A stretch of DNA of 64,000 bases from Curvibacter sp. PAE-UM (GCF_001432305.1 NZ_KQ483358.1:3128087-3192086), one strand, 5' to 3'. Positions 8,623-17,463 are shown, counted from the stretch's first letter. Notes: generated from the letters alone by a model not told the origin. Translations and numbers: made by a program.

Positions 8623-9782
8623 TTCGAGGCCTCCCCGCGGAAGAAGATGCGGGTCTTGCGCGGCAGCAGGCCCTGCGGACGGAACAGCAGGATCACGATC
8701 ACCAGCGCGGCAAACAGCAGGAAGCGGTACTCCTGGATGAACTGCAGCTTCTCCGGCAGCACCAGCACGATCAGCGCGGCCGGAATCAGGCCGGCGATAT
8801 TGCCCAGGCCGCCGAGGATGACGATGGACAGCAACAGCAGCGAATCGGCAAAGGTGAAGTTGTTGGGCGCCACGAAGCCCGACACCATGCCGTAGAGCGC
8901 GCCGGCAATGCCGGCGAAGAAGTTGCCGGTGGTGAATGCGATCACCTTCCAGCGCGCGATGTGCAGGCCGAAGGTGGAGGCGGCGGTCTCGTCGGTGCGC
9001 ACCACGTCCATGCTCAGGCCGATCCAGGAACGCTCCAATGCGCTGACCAGGGCGTAGACCCCCGCAAACACCAGCAGGCTCAGCAGCGCATAGGCCACGT
9101 AGAAGGACATCTCCACGCCGGGGATCGTGATGCCTTCGTTGAGCGCGACACCAAAGAGTTTCATGCCCGGCACCTGCAGGCCCTGCGGGCCGCCCAGCAC
9201 GTCGTTGACCTCGATGAAGGTCTTGAACAGGATGCCGAAGGCGATGGTCACCAGCGCCGCGTAGTGGCCGCGCGTGCGCAGCACCGGCGTGATGAGCACC
9301 GAGCCGATGAGGGCCGCGATCAGGCCCGAGAACAGGATCACCAGCAGGTGCGGGATCTGCGTGTGCGCGGCCATCACGGCCGTGGCGTAGCTGCCGATGC
9401 CGAAGAAGGCTGCGCCGGCGAAATTGGCCACACCGGAGTAGCCGAACTGCACCGTCAGCCCCAGGCAGGCGGTGGAGAACAGCAGCACGGCGCACAGCAT
9501 CAGCAGCACGAAGTGCGAGTTGTGGAAGGCTGCGATCAGCGCCACGGCGCCCAGCAGCGACAGGACGCGTGTCAGCCCCGGGCGTTGCGCCACCGCGGCT
9601 TCCATCGTCCTGGTCGCCCCCAGCTTGCGGCTGACGGCCAGTGCGACGGCCGCCGCCACGATCAGCACGGCAACAGCCGCCTGGCTCTCGGCATGCAGGA
9701 ACATCCACACATACAGGGTCATGACCACGGCGGCCGCCACCAGCGTCAGGGCGCCTCTTGGAGATTTTTCGATCTGGCTCAT
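8619..9782 (-). CDS. livM: Branched-chain-type ABC transporter permease (LivM-like)
   Basis: A 387-residue polytopic inner-membrane permease of the LivM type, with the conserved loop GYSGVANFAGAAFFGIG and the C-terminal ILGGLGNIAG and LLFRPQGLLP segments. It should form the translocation pore with the LivH-like protein. The start at 9782 falls 4 bases after the LivH stop; an earlier in-frame ATG at 9815 would overlap LivH and was not preferred. No typical ribosome site is clear, consistent with coupling to the upstream gene. Confidence 0.9.
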   Translation of the reverse strand: MSQIEKSPRGALTLVAAAVVMTLYVWMFLHAESQAAVAVLIVAAAVALAVSRKLGATRTMEAAVAQRPGLTRVLSLLGAVALIAAFHNSHFVLLMLCAVLLFSTACLGLTVQFGYSGVANFAGAAFFGIGSYATAVMAAHTQIPHLLVILFSGLIAALIGSVLITPVLRTRGHYAALVTIAFGILFKTFIEVNDVLGGPQGLQVPGMKLFGVALNEGITIPGVEMSFYVAYALLSLLVFAGVYALVSALERSWIGLSMDVVRTDETAASTFGLHIARWKVIAFTTGNFFAGIAGALYGMVSGFVAPNNFTFADSLLLLSIVILGGLGNIAGLIPAALIVLVLPEKLQFIQEYRFLLFAALVIVILLFRPQGLLPRKTRIFFRGEASK

Positions 9783-9786
9783 GGTT

Positions 9787-10716
9787 TCAAACGCGCTCGC
9801 TGGATTTTTCTGCAATCAGGCCGGTGGGTTTCCAGGCCATGAAGATGATGACCGCCGCGAACGCGAACACGTCCTTGTAGGCACTCGGGATGTCGGGGAT
9901 CAGGGCCGGCAGCAGGGCACTGCCCAGCACCTGCAGGGTGGCGAAGAGGAAGCCACCGATGATGGCGCCATACATATTGCCCAGCCCGCCCAGGATGGCG
10001 GCGGCGAAGCCGATCACGCCCAGCAGCAGGCCGACGTTGAAGTTGACCTCGTTGTAATACAGGCCGTTCATGACACCGGCCAGCGCAGCCAGGCCCGAGC
10101 CCAGCGCGAAGGTGAACAGCACCACCGCCTCGAAGTTGATGCCCATCAGGCGCGCCGTCTCGCCGTCCTGCGCCACGGCGCGGATCGCCATGCCCAGCTT
10201 GGTGCGCGTGATCAGGAAGTGCACGCCGGCAATGGCCGCCAGGCCGCAGGCCAGCAGGATCAGGTTGTCGATCCGCAGCGACATGCTGCCAAGCTCCAGC
10301 GAGGAGGTGGGCAACAGCGCCGGGAAGGGCTTGGGGTTGGAGCCGTCGGGGTAGAACAGGCGAACGGCCTCGCGGATCACCGTGCCCAGCATCAGCGTTG
10401 CCAGCAGGGTGTTGAGCGGTGGTGCCTTGTGCAGCGGCAGGATCAGGTACTTGGCGATGAGGGCGCCCAGCGCCCCGGTCACCCCGACCGCGAACAGCAC
10501 CACGCAGATCAGCTGCAGCAGCGGCGAAGTGACGCCCACCAGCGTCAGCGCGATCGACGCCGTCAGGCCGGCGAAGGCGCCCACCATGAGCGTGTCGCCG
10601 TGGGAGAACTTGATGACGTCCAGCACCCCGAAGAACAGGGTGAAGCCGACGGCAACCATGGCATAGATCATGCCCAGCATCAAGCCGTTGAAGATGTATT
10701 GACCGATTTCGCTCAT
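9787..10716 (-). CDS. livH: Branched-chain-type ABC transporter permease (LivH-like)
   Basis: A 309-residue permease with the LivH hallmarks: GLMLGMIYAMVAVGFTLFFG near the start, then FSHGDTLMVGAF, and the GFAAAILGGLGNMYGA loop near residue 240. Length is normal. It lies between the substrate-binding protein gene (63-base gap) and LivM, keeping the usual K-H-M-G-F order seen for this transporter type. Confidence 0.92.
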   Translation of the reverse strand: MSEIGQYIFNGLMLGMIYAMVAVGFTLFFGVLDVIKFSHGDTLMVGAFAGLTASIALTLVGVTSPLLQLICVVLFAVGVTGALGALIAKYLILPLHKAPPLNTLLATLMLGTVIREAVRLFYPDGSNPKPFPALLPTSSLELGSMSLRIDNLILLACGLAAIAGVHFLITRTKLGMAIRAVAQDGETARLMGINFEAVVLFTFALGSGLAALAGVMNGLYYNEVNFNVGLLLGVIGFAAAILGGLGNMYGAIIGGFLFATLQVLGSALLPALIPDIPSAYKDVFAFAAVIIFMAWKPTGLIAEKSSERV

Positions 10717-10779
10717 CGCCAGTTCCAGAACATGGAGAGACCAGCCGTCCGCGCACCGGGCGCGGACGGTCAGGCTTGT

Positions 10780-11961
10780 TTACAGACCAGCCAGCTTGCG
10801 CTTGCCCTTGCCGTAGCTGCTGTCTTCCCAGACCACCCAGGCGCCGTTCTCGACCACGTACTTGCTGATCAGCGGCACGATGTTCTGGCGGTGGTCGTCA
10901 AAGGTGACCTTGCCGATGATGGTGTCGGCGTCCTTGGTCTTGTTCAGAACTTCCAGCACCTTCTTGCGGTCCGGGCCCACCTTCTCGACCGCGTCCATGA
11001 TCAGGTTCGCCGCGGCAAAGGCGAAGGGGCCATAGGCTTCGGCTGGCTCGCTGTATTTCTGCTGGGTGTACTTGCCCGTGAAGTACAGGCCACCCGGCAG
11101 CTTCTCCCAGGGCGCGCCTTCGATGAAGGACAGGCTGCCCTCGGCCAACTCCTTGCCGGCGCCGGTGATGTAGGCGTCTGACTTGATGCCGGAGGTGCCC
11201 TGCAGCTGGGCCTTGATGCCCAGCTTCTCCATCTGGGTGCGGATGCGCACGCCCAGCGGTGTCAGGCCGCCGAAGTAGATCACGTCGGGCTTGAGCTCGC
11301 GGATCTTGGTCAGCTCGGTGGTGAAGTCCTGCTGGTCGGCCGTCACACCGAAGGTACCCAGGATGGTGCCGCCGTTCTTCTTCAGGTAGTCGCTGAAGAA
11401 CTTGTTGTGTCCCTTGCCGTAGTCGGTGGTGTCATGGATGATGGCCCACTTCTTGTAGCCCAGACCGGTCATGAACTTGGCAGCCACCTCGTTCTGGTTG
11501 ATCATGGTGCCGTTGACGCGGTGCACTTCCTTGAAGTTGTTGGCGTAGGTCACGTCCGGCAGCACGGCGCCCCAGACGATGGCGGGCATGCCGAAACGGT
11601 TGTAGACGCTGACGGTCGCCATGGCCACAGCCGAGCAGTAGTGCGTCACGCCGGCGACGATGCTCTTGTCCGCCGCCACCTTGGTGGCCACCTGCACGCC
11701 CACATTGGGCTTGCACTCGTCGTCCTGGGTCACCAGCTGGTAGGTGTATTTGGCCTTGGGGTCCTCATTGCGCAGGCGCACCGCCAGGTCCGCCGAGTTG
11801 CGCCCGCCCAGCCCCATGTTCGACACCCCGCCGGTCAGCGGTGCGATGAAGGCGATCTTCACAACGTCCTTGGCCAGGGCGGGCACGGACAAGAGGGACA
11901 GCGCAGCGCCAGCCAGCAGGGCCGAGCCCGCACGTACGGTTTTCCTGGAGAGCATAGTCAT
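10780..11961 (-). CDS. livK: Periplasmic substrate-binding protein of the Liv-type ABC transporter
   Basis: A 393-residue protein with a Sec signal peptide (residues 1-30, ending PALAKD) and a type-I periplasmic-binding fold of the LivK/AmiC class (VKIAFIAPLTGGVSNMG; later HDTTDYGKGHNKFF). It should capture the solute and deliver it to LivHM. The start at 11961 has GAAAGGA 5-7 bases upstream. It is the first gene of the operon and follows a region with a perfect palindrome. Linkage to an amidase and a carbamoylase suggests an amide or ureide ligand; binding residues cannot be judged by eye. Confidence 0.9.
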   Translation of the reverse strand: MTMLSRKTVRAGSALLAGAALSLLSVPALAKDVVKIAFIAPLTGGVSNMGLGGRNSADLAVRLRNEDPKAKYTYQLVTQDDECKPNVGVQVATKVAADKSIVAGVTHYCSAVAMATVSVYNRFGMPAIVWGAVLPDVTYANNFKEVHRVNGTMINQNEVAAKFMTGLGYKKWAIIHDTTDYGKGHNKFFSDYLKKNGGTILGTFGVTADQQDFTTELTKIRELKPDVIYFGGLTPLGVRIRTQMEKLGIKAQLQGTSGIKSDAYITGAGKELAEGSLSFIEGAPWEKLPGGLYFTGKYTQQKYSEPAEAYGPFAFAAANLIMDAVEKVGPDRKKVLEVLNKTKDADTIIGKVTFDDHRQNIVPLISKYVVENGAWVVWEDSSYGKGKRKLAGL

Positions 11962-12034
11962 ATCCTTTCAATGGAATGGGTGGGGTGCCTAACAAAATCA
12001 AATCCTGCCAACCGAATTCGCGCTACTTGCACAT

Positions 12035-12053
12035 AATTCAAGTGACTTGAATT
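12035..12053. promoter_or_regulatory. Perfect 19-bp palindrome upstream of livK (candidate operator)
   Basis: aattcaagt-g-acttgaatt is a perfect 9-bp inverted repeat around a single G, 74 bases before the livK start. The symmetry suits a dimeric regulator such as the XRE-cupin protein of this operon. The surrounding 12000-12060 stretch is locally AT-rich, as expected near a promoter, but -10/-35 elements are not clear. A second perfect palindrome, ggtgcatatgcacc, lies at 12117-12130. Confidence 0.5.
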
Positions 12054-12184
12054 TATTAAGCAACGTTTATGCCATACAAAACTACACCCTCCACAAGGGT
12101 AAACCCGCTCAACGGCGGTGCATATGCACCATGAGGAGGAGCAATGGCCATCGGGAGGGCGCGGTAGACAACTGCCTGCCCCCG

Positions 12185-12228
12185 GCCCCAAGTAAAAAGC
12201 CACCTTGCGGTGGCTTTTTACTTGGGGC
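12185..12228. terminator. Bidirectional terminator with 20-bp perfect stem
   Basis: Arms 12185-12204 and 12209-12228 pair perfectly over 20 bp around a ttgc loop. The inner stem (agccacc/ggtggct) is flanked by aaaaa on the left and ttttt on the right, so it can terminate in either direction. It lies 13 bases beyond the stop of the DUF4395-like gene and would stop that minus-strand transcript before livK. Confidence 0.85.
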
Positions 12229-12241
12229 TGACAAGCCGGCC

Positions 12242-12961
12242 TCAGGTGTTCCAGCTCAGGTTGTTGCAGGCCTCGCACTCGTCCTTCATCACGCCCATCT
12301 TCACCAGCAGGGAATGGACCTTGCAGCCCACGCAGAAACCCAGCACGGTCTCCATCCACATGAACCCCAGGCAGACCCAGACCAGCACCAGCGGGATCCA
12401 CTTGGGCATGTAGTTGAACGTGGTGGGCAGCAGCTCGTGCATGGCCACCGCGTTGACCCAGCCGGCGAAGGTGTCCGGGTTGAAGAAGACCAGGCAGACC
12501 GCGATGAAACTCGCGCCGATGGACCAGGCGAAACGCTTGGGGGTCAGCGGCTTCCACACCGGGGCATGGTGACGCGCCAGCAGGCTGGCGATGTAGATGG
12601 TGGGCGAGAAACGCGCGGTGATGGCGAACATGCCCGCCAGCATCTCGAACAGCGCATAGAGCAGCACCCAGGTCTGGAGCGTGTAGTCGTAGGTACGGCG
12701 GATGGCTTCCACGTGGTAGAGGATGCGCTCATCGAAGTCCGTCTCGAAGGTGTCCTTGATGTAATTGCCGGTCACCACCCAGTTCGAGCCGAACACCGCG
12801 TCGTACAGCGTGAAGGCCATGAACAGGGGGATGGCCAGCATGATGCCGGCGCGGATGCGCACCGCGATGTCGTTGATGAACAGCGTGTCGGCGGCCGGGT
12901 CCTGGAACCACAGGCGGCGCAAGGTGGTGAAGAACGGCCCGTGGGCTTTTTTCAGTGGCAT
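12242..12961 (-). CDS. DUF4395-like integral membrane protein
   Basis: A 239-residue protein with about four hydrophobic segments. The C-terminal part, KRFAWSIGAS near residue 146 and then METVLGFCVGCKVHSLL near 207-222, matches the same region of the DUF4395-type protein at 47947-48696 (KRFAWAIGLA; FETAFGICIGCKLYTL). A CxxC pair follows near the end (ECEACNNLSWN). The paired cysteines in a membrane setting suggest a redox or sulfur-carrier-linked role, but none is established. It stands alone between a terminator and the Aor operon. An inverted repeat lies in its upstream region. Confidence 0.7.
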   Translation of the reverse strand: MPLKKAHGPFFTTLRRLWFQDPAADTLFINDIAVRIRAGIMLAIPLFMAFTLYDAVFGSNWVVTGNYIKDTFETDFDERILYHVEAIRRTYDYTLQTWVLLYALFEMLAGMFAITARFSPTIYIASLLARHHAPVWKPLTPKRFAWSIGASFIAVCLVFFNPDTFAGWVNAVAMHELLPTTFNYMPKWIPLVLVWVCLGFMWMETVLGFCVGCKVHSLLVKMGVMKDECEACNNLSWNT

Positions 12962-13034
12962 GGATGGACTCTCAGCAGATGAAGGTGAGGTGGGCCGCGA
13001 CAGCCCGCGCGCACGGGCTCTGCATGGCTAGGGA

Positions 13035-13056
13035 CTCACATAGTTAAGTGTGTGAG
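13035..13056. promoter_or_regulatory. Inverted repeat upstream of the DUF4395-like gene
   Basis: Arms ctcaca (13035-13040) and tgtgag (13051-13056) are complementary with a 10-base spacer, in an AT-richer stretch 74 bases before the start of the minus-strand gene. The spacing of arms suits a dimeric regulator. No factor can be named. Confidence 0.3.
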
Positions 13057-13118
13057 CATATAAGAAAGTTTCACTATCCCGCAAGCGAAATCCGGGGAAT
13101 ACACCCGGGAACTGGGGT

Positions 13119-13418
13119 TTACCCTCCCCCTCGCTGCGTGTAGAGATCAAATCGCTTCATGAAAGCGTGGCGCTCGGCTTCAGGCACACCGATGAAGACA
13201 AAACGCACAGCCAGGCGTGGCAGGCGCATCAGGGCGATCACCCGCGGGGGCTCCACGCGCCAGGCCAGCTCCAGCCGCCCAGCCCCCAGACTCACCTGCG
13301 CCTGCAAGCCGGTGACTTGATACGGATGCGTCCCCACCGCGCGCGGCAGCCACGCCAGCCACTCGGCCTCGGTGCAGGCCATGTCGCGCTCGAAGGTCTC
13401 GGGGTAGAAGGATTGCAT
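13119..13418 (-). CDS. Conserved small protein of the Aor operon, function unknown
   Basis: A 99-residue protein (MQSFYPETFERDMACTEAEW...), rich in aromatic and basic residues, with no signal peptide or membrane segment. I do not recognise a family. It is the last gene of the minus-strand aldehyde oxidoreductase cluster, 50 bases after the MoaD-like gene. Position suggests an accessory role in maturation or activity of the tungsten enzyme, but that is inference only. Confidence 0.65.
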   Translation of the reverse strand: MQSFYPETFERDMACTEAEWLAWLPRAVGTHPYQVTGLQAQVSLGAGRLELAWRVEPPRVIALMRLPRLAVRFVFIGVPEAERHAFMKRFDLYTQRGGG

Positions 13419-13468
13419 CGCTGCTGCAGAGACCAGGCTTCGACGGGTTCAGCCCGAACGTGGATGCA

Positions 13469-13723
13469 TCAACCGCCCGCAATCGGCGGCCAGATCGCCA
13501 GCACATCGCCTTCGACCAGCGCGCGCGTGGCCCGCTGATCGGGCGGGATGTACACGCCGTTGACCAGCACCAGGTGCACCAGCTTGTGCGGCAGGCCATA
13601 GGGTTCGATCACCTGCGTGATGGTGGCGCCGGGCGCCACGTCCACGGCGATCTGGTTGTCGCCGCGCGCCTGCGGCGGCAGGTAATCGGTCAGCGAGGCA
13701 AAGAGCTTGAAGGTGATCTTCAT
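13469..13723 (-). CDS. MoaD/ThiS-family sulfur carrier
   Basis: An 84-residue ubiquitin-fold protein (MKITFKLFASLTDYLP) ending in the di-glycine tail IAGG that is adenylated and thiocarboxylated in this family. It would donate dithiolene sulfur during synthesis of the pyranopterin that binds tungsten in AorB. A MoaD-like gene next to aorABC is also known in Aromatoleum. It sits 19 bases after the FAD subunit gene on the same strand. A longer upstream reading frame was rejected because the family begins at this Met. Confidence 0.9.
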   Translation of the reverse strand: MKITFKLFASLTDYLPPQARGDNQIAVDVAPGATITQVIEPYGLPHKLVHLVLVNGVYIPPDQRATRALVEGDVLAIWPPIAGG

Positions 13724-13742
13724 CACCGGGAATGATAGGCCG

Positions 13743-15041
13743 TCATGCGCGCCGACGCGCATCGTCCGCCCCGCTCCAGTGGCCCTGCGCCTGCGCGCAG
13801 GCGAGATACGCCGGCACCAGCTGCGTGGGGTCCTTGAGCAGTTCGTCCTTCCAGCCACCGAGCTTCACCTGGCCTTCGACCAGGCCGCGCATCACACCCA
13901 CGTGTTCGGTCCAGCCCACGCTGTTGCAGCCCACCAGCACGTCGTCCTGGAACTGCAGGCTCAGGTGGCGCCAGGCCGGCGCATCGGTCAGCTCGGCGTG
14001 CTGGCCGCCGCTCACGCCCTGCCAGTTGCCGAAGCTCGTGGAAATCAGGCCCAGGGTGTCCAGCACGTTGATCTGCGTGACGCCGCGCAGCACGGCACGC
14101 TTGCCCGGCCTGTTCTGCAGCGCCATGTTCAGCGCCGCCACGCGCGCCTGCTCGGCCGCGTTGGGCTGGATGGCGCTCACCACCGTGGTGCCGCTGACCT
14201 TGTCAAAGGCCTCGGCGCAGTCACCCGCGGCATAGATGCCCGGCACGTTGCTCTGCATGTGCTCGTCGGTCAGCACACCCTGCAGGCACTTCACCCCCGT
14301 TTTTTCCAGGAAACCGATGGCGGGTTTCACGCCCGTGGCGCTGATGACCAGGTCCACATTGAGCGTCTTGCCGTTGGAGAGTTTCACGTCCAGCGTCTTG
14401 TCCTTGCCCTGTGTGATGGACTCCACCCTGGTGCCGGTAAACACCGCCACACCCTTGGCTTCCACCCACTGCTTGATCATCCCGCCAGCGGCCGGGCCCA
14501 TCATGCGCGGCACCATGCGGTCGCCCATCTCCACCACGGTCAGCGCCACACCGCGTGCGGCCAGGGCTTCCAGGATGATGCAGCCAATGAAACCCGCGCC
14601 CATCTGCAGCACGCGCGCACCCTTGGCCGCACGCGCCTGGATGGCGCGCGCGTCGGCCAGCGTCCAGCAACTCTCCACGCCGGGCAGGTCCATGCCCGGG
14701 ATGGGCGCGCTCACCGGGTTGGAGCCGGTGGCGATCAGCAGCGTATCGAAAGCCAGGGACTGCCCGTTGTCCAGCGTGACCTGCTTCGCCTTCGTATCCA
14801 GCTGGATGGCCTTGGCCTGCACGGCCTCGATGCGCAAATCGCTGTAATGGCGCGCACCCTTGCGCAGCAAGGTGCCTTCCTCGCCGATGTTGCCCATCAG
14901 CAGGTAGGGGATGGCCATGCGCGAGTACGGCGCCTCGCGCTCGTCCCCCACCAGGGTGATGCGGTCGTCCGGCGCCTGCCGGCGCAGGGTCTCGGCCGCG
15001 ATCACGCCGGCCGGGCCGGCGCCCAGGATCACATGATGCAT
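13743..15041 (-). CDS. aorC: FAD-dependent NAD(P)H oxidoreductase subunit of aldehyde oxidoreductase
   Basis: A 432-residue flavoprotein. An FAD Rossmann motif (VILGAGPAGVIAAE) opens the protein, a second dinucleotide site lies near residue 147 (LQMGAGFIGCIILE), and the FAD-closing motif GIYAAGDCAEA lies near residue 275. In the Aromatoleum aromaticum enzyme, AorC is the FAD subunit that lets the complex reduce NAD+. Here it follows aorB by 65 bases, as in that operon. NADH-linked activity is therefore expected; a stand-alone nitrite-reductase-like or rubredoxin reductase is less likely given context. Confidence 0.87.
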   Translation of the reverse strand: MHHVILGAGPAGVIAAETLRRQAPDDRITLVGDEREAPYSRMAIPYLLMGNIGEEGTLLRKGARHYSDLRIEAVQAKAIQLDTKAKQVTLDNGQSLAFDTLLIATGSNPVSAPIPGMDLPGVESCWTLADARAIQARAAKGARVLQMGAGFIGCIILEALAARGVALTVVEMGDRMVPRMMGPAAGGMIKQWVEAKGVAVFTGTRVESITQGKDKTLDVKLSNGKTLNVDLVISATGVKPAIGFLEKTGVKCLQGVLTDEHMQSNVPGIYAAGDCAEAFDKVSGTTVVSAIQPNAAEQARVAALNMALQNRPGKRAVLRGVTQINVLDTLGLISTSFGNWQGVSGGQHAELTDAPAWRHLSLQFQDDVLVGCNSVGWTEHVGVMRGLVEGQVKLGGWKDELLKDPTQLVPAYLACAQAQGHWSGADDARRRA

Positions 15042-15106
15042 ATGGTTCTCCAGAGGATCTGCCCCTCACCCTACCCTCTCCCCAAAGGGGCGAGGGTGGT
15101 TTCTCA

Positions 15107-16954
15107 TTACAGCCCCAGGCGCTTTTTGGTCGCGGGCGTGGGCCGGCCTTCGGTGTCCCAGCCGCGCACCTCGTAGTACTTGGGCAGCATCTTGGCCAGC
15201 TCGCTGACCTTGCCCTTGGCCGGGCCGGTCTTGGCCGGTTCGGTCAGCAGGCGCTTCGGGAGCGAGTCGTCCGCCTTGGTCAGGCCGGCGCGGTTGTTGA
15301 ACTCGCGCTCCATGTTCCAGATGCGCTCGCCGATCTTCTCCAGCTCCTCGGTCGTGTACTGCTCGCCTATCGCACCCTGCAGCTGCGGCGCCAGGTCGGC
15401 CAGGCCCCAGGCAAAGGTGGTGAAGATGCACAGGCCCGACGAGTCGAAAGCCGCGGTCGCGTCCTGGAAGGCCTTCACCAGCTCGGGCTTGCCCTCATGC
15501 TGCAGCGGATCGGTCTTGACCGGAATGCCCAGCACCTCGGAGGCAATCGTGTAACCCCGCAGGTGGCAGCCACCGCGGTTGCTGGTGGCGTAGGCCAGGC
15601 CGATGCCCTGGATGCCGCGACCGTCGTAGGCCGGGAACTCCTGGCCCTTGGAGGTCATGGAGAGCTCGGGGTGGCCGTACTTGGCCGTCAGGCGCTTGCT
15701 GCCCTGGCCGATCTCCTTGCCGAAACCGCGGCCGTGCACCGTCTCGTCCACCAGGAAGGCCAGCGCCTTGGCCGAGCCGAAGGGCGCCTCGATGCCGATC
15801 TGTTCCTTGGTGAGCACGCCTTTTTCATACAGCTCCATCACCGCGCCCACGGTGGCGCCGAAGCTGATGGGGTCGATGCCTTCCTCGTTGCAGATCATGG
15901 TGGCGTACTGCAGGCACTCCAGATCGTTCACGCCATTGGCCGCGCCCAGCGCCCAGGCCGCTTCGTACTCCAGGCCGCCGGAGGCGCCCCAGTACTGCGG
16001 CTTGTTGGCCACCGTGAAGTGGCCCTCGTCCATCTTGCTGATGCGCCCGCAGGCGATGGTGCAGCCGAAGCAGGCCTGGTTGGTCACCAGTTGCTTCTTG
16101 CCGTCGGTCTTGCGCGGCGTGGCCATGGCTTCCGCCGAGATGTCCTTGGCGCCTTCGAACTGCACGTCCTGGTGGTTGCGCGTGGGCAGCGCACCCACCT
16201 CGTTGATCACGTTCATCAGCACCTGGGTGCCGTAGGCCGGCAGGCCCTGGCCGGTGACGGCGTTGTCCTTGAGGATCTGCTTCTTCTCCTTCACGGCCTT
16301 CATGAAGGCCTTCGGGTCGCGGATGTTGCCCACGCCCTTGGTGCCGCGCACGGCAATCGCCTTCAGGTTCTTGCTGCCCATCACCGTGCCCACGCCCGAG
16401 CGGCCGGCCGCGCGGTGCAGGTCGTTGACCACGGCGGCGAACAGCACGCCGTTCTCGCCCGCCTTGCCGATGCTGGAGACGCGCAGCAACGGGTCCTGCA
16501 GGCTCTTTTTCAGTGCCTCTTCGGTCTTCCAGACGCTCTGGCCCCAGAGGTGGCCGGCGTCACGCAGCTCGGCCACGTCGTCGTTCACGTAGAGGTATAC
16601 GGGCTTCGGGCTCTTGCCTTCGAAGATCACCATGTCCCAGCCGGCCATCTTGAACTCGGCGCCCCAGTAACCACCCGAGTTCGAGCAGGCGATGGCGCCC
16701 GTCAGCGGGCTCTTGGTGATGACGGTGTAGCGCCCGCCGGTGGAGGCCATGGTGCCGGTCAGCGGGCCGGTGGCCCAGATGATCTTGTTGCCCGGCGACA
16801 GCGGGTCGACCTTGGCGTCCACCTCTTCCACCAGGTATTTGGAGCCCAGGCCGCGCGAGCCCAGGTAGGCGTGCGCCCAGTCCATGTTCAGCGGCTCCGA
16901 CTTCACGGTGCCCTTCGTCAGATCGACGCGGAGAATTTTTCCTGCCCAAGACAT
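15107..16954 (-). CDS. aorB: Tungsten-dependent aldehyde:ferredoxin oxidoreductase, catalytic subunit
   Basis: A 615-residue protein of the AOR family, full length. It opens with the family start (MSWAGKILRVDLTKGTVKSE) and has the cluster ligands C295-x2-C298-x3-C302 plus a distant C509 (SSGLCIF). These match the single [4Fe-4S] cluster of AORs, and the family binds a tungsten bis-pyranopterin. The reaction is oxidation of aldehydes to acids. AAGGAG lies 7 bases before the ATG at 16954. The ferredoxin-like AorA gene is 11 bases upstream and AorC follows. A tungstate transporter is encoded at 60.5-62.8 kb, consistent with tungsten rather than molybdenum. Confidence 0.93.
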   Translation of the reverse strand: MSWAGKILRVDLTKGTVKSEPLNMDWAHAYLGSRGLGSKYLVEEVDAKVDPLSPGNKIIWATGPLTGTMASTGGRYTVITKSPLTGAIACSNSGGYWGAEFKMAGWDMVIFEGKSPKPVYLYVNDDVAELRDAGHLWGQSVWKTEEALKKSLQDPLLRVSSIGKAGENGVLFAAVVNDLHRAAGRSGVGTVMGSKNLKAIAVRGTKGVGNIRDPKAFMKAVKEKKQILKDNAVTGQGLPAYGTQVLMNVINEVGALPTRNHQDVQFEGAKDISAEAMATPRKTDGKKQLVTNQACFGCTIACGRISKMDEGHFTVANKPQYWGASGGLEYEAAWALGAANGVNDLECLQYATMICNEEGIDPISFGATVGAVMELYEKGVLTKEQIGIEAPFGSAKALAFLVDETVHGRGFGKEIGQGSKRLTAKYGHPELSMTSKGQEFPAYDGRGIQGIGLAYATSNRGGCHLRGYTIASEVLGIPVKTDPLQHEGKPELVKAFQDATAAFDSSGLCIFTTFAWGLADLAPQLQGAIGEQYTTEELEKIGERIWNMEREFNNRAGLTKADDSLPKRLLTEPAKTGPAKGKVSELAKMLPKYYEVRGWDTEGRPTPATKKRLGL

Positions 16955-16965
16955 GATGTTTCTCC

Positions 16966-17442
16966 TTAAGTCGCAGAGGGTTGGTTGCCGAGCTTGTTGG
17001 CCCACTGTTCCATCTTGCCCAGGCCGGTCCAGTTGGCGTCGATGAAGGTGATGGCCCCGGTCGGGCAGGCGTCGGCGCAGGCCGGCTCGCCGCCGCACAG
17101 GTCGCATTTCTGCACCTTGCCGGTCTCCGCCACGTAGTTGATGGTGCCGAAGGGGCAGGCGATGGTGCAGACCTTGCAGCCCACACAGGTGGAATCGTTC
17201 ACCACCTTGGCGCCGGTCTCCTTGTTGACCGAGATCGCCTCCACCGGGCAGGCGTGCAGGCACCAGGCCTCGTCGCACTGGGTGCAGGTGTAGGGCACTT
17301 TCTTGCCGGTGTGGTGGAAGTCGAATACCTTGATCCGCGACTTGGCGGTGGCGAAGGTGCCGTAGTTCTCGAAAGAACAGGCCATTTCGCACTGCAGACA
17401 GCCGGTGCACTTGTCTGCGTTGATGTGCAACACCTTTTGCAT
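16966..17442 (-). CDS. aorA: Polyferredoxin subunit of aldehyde oxidoreductase, four [4Fe-4S] clusters
   Basis: A 158-residue protein with sixteen cysteines in four sets: C12/15/18/22, C53/56/61/65, C86/89/92/96 and C113/116/122/126, enough for four [4Fe-4S] clusters. It has no signal peptide, so it acts in the cytoplasm. By analogy with Aromatoleum AorA it carries electrons between AorB and AorC, and can form a chain along the complex. It is the first gene of the operon, with GGAGGTCTCC just before the start. Confidence 0.92.
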   Translation of the reverse strand: MQKVLHINADKCTGCLQCEMACSFENYGTFATAKSRIKVFDFHHTGKKVPYTCTQCDEAWCLHACPVEAISVNKETGAKVVNDSTCVGCKVCTIACPFGTINYVAETGKVQKCDLCGGEPACADACPTGAITFIDANWTGLGKMEQWANKLGNQPSAT

Positions 17443-17463
17443 GGAGGTCTCCTGGGGGGGTCG

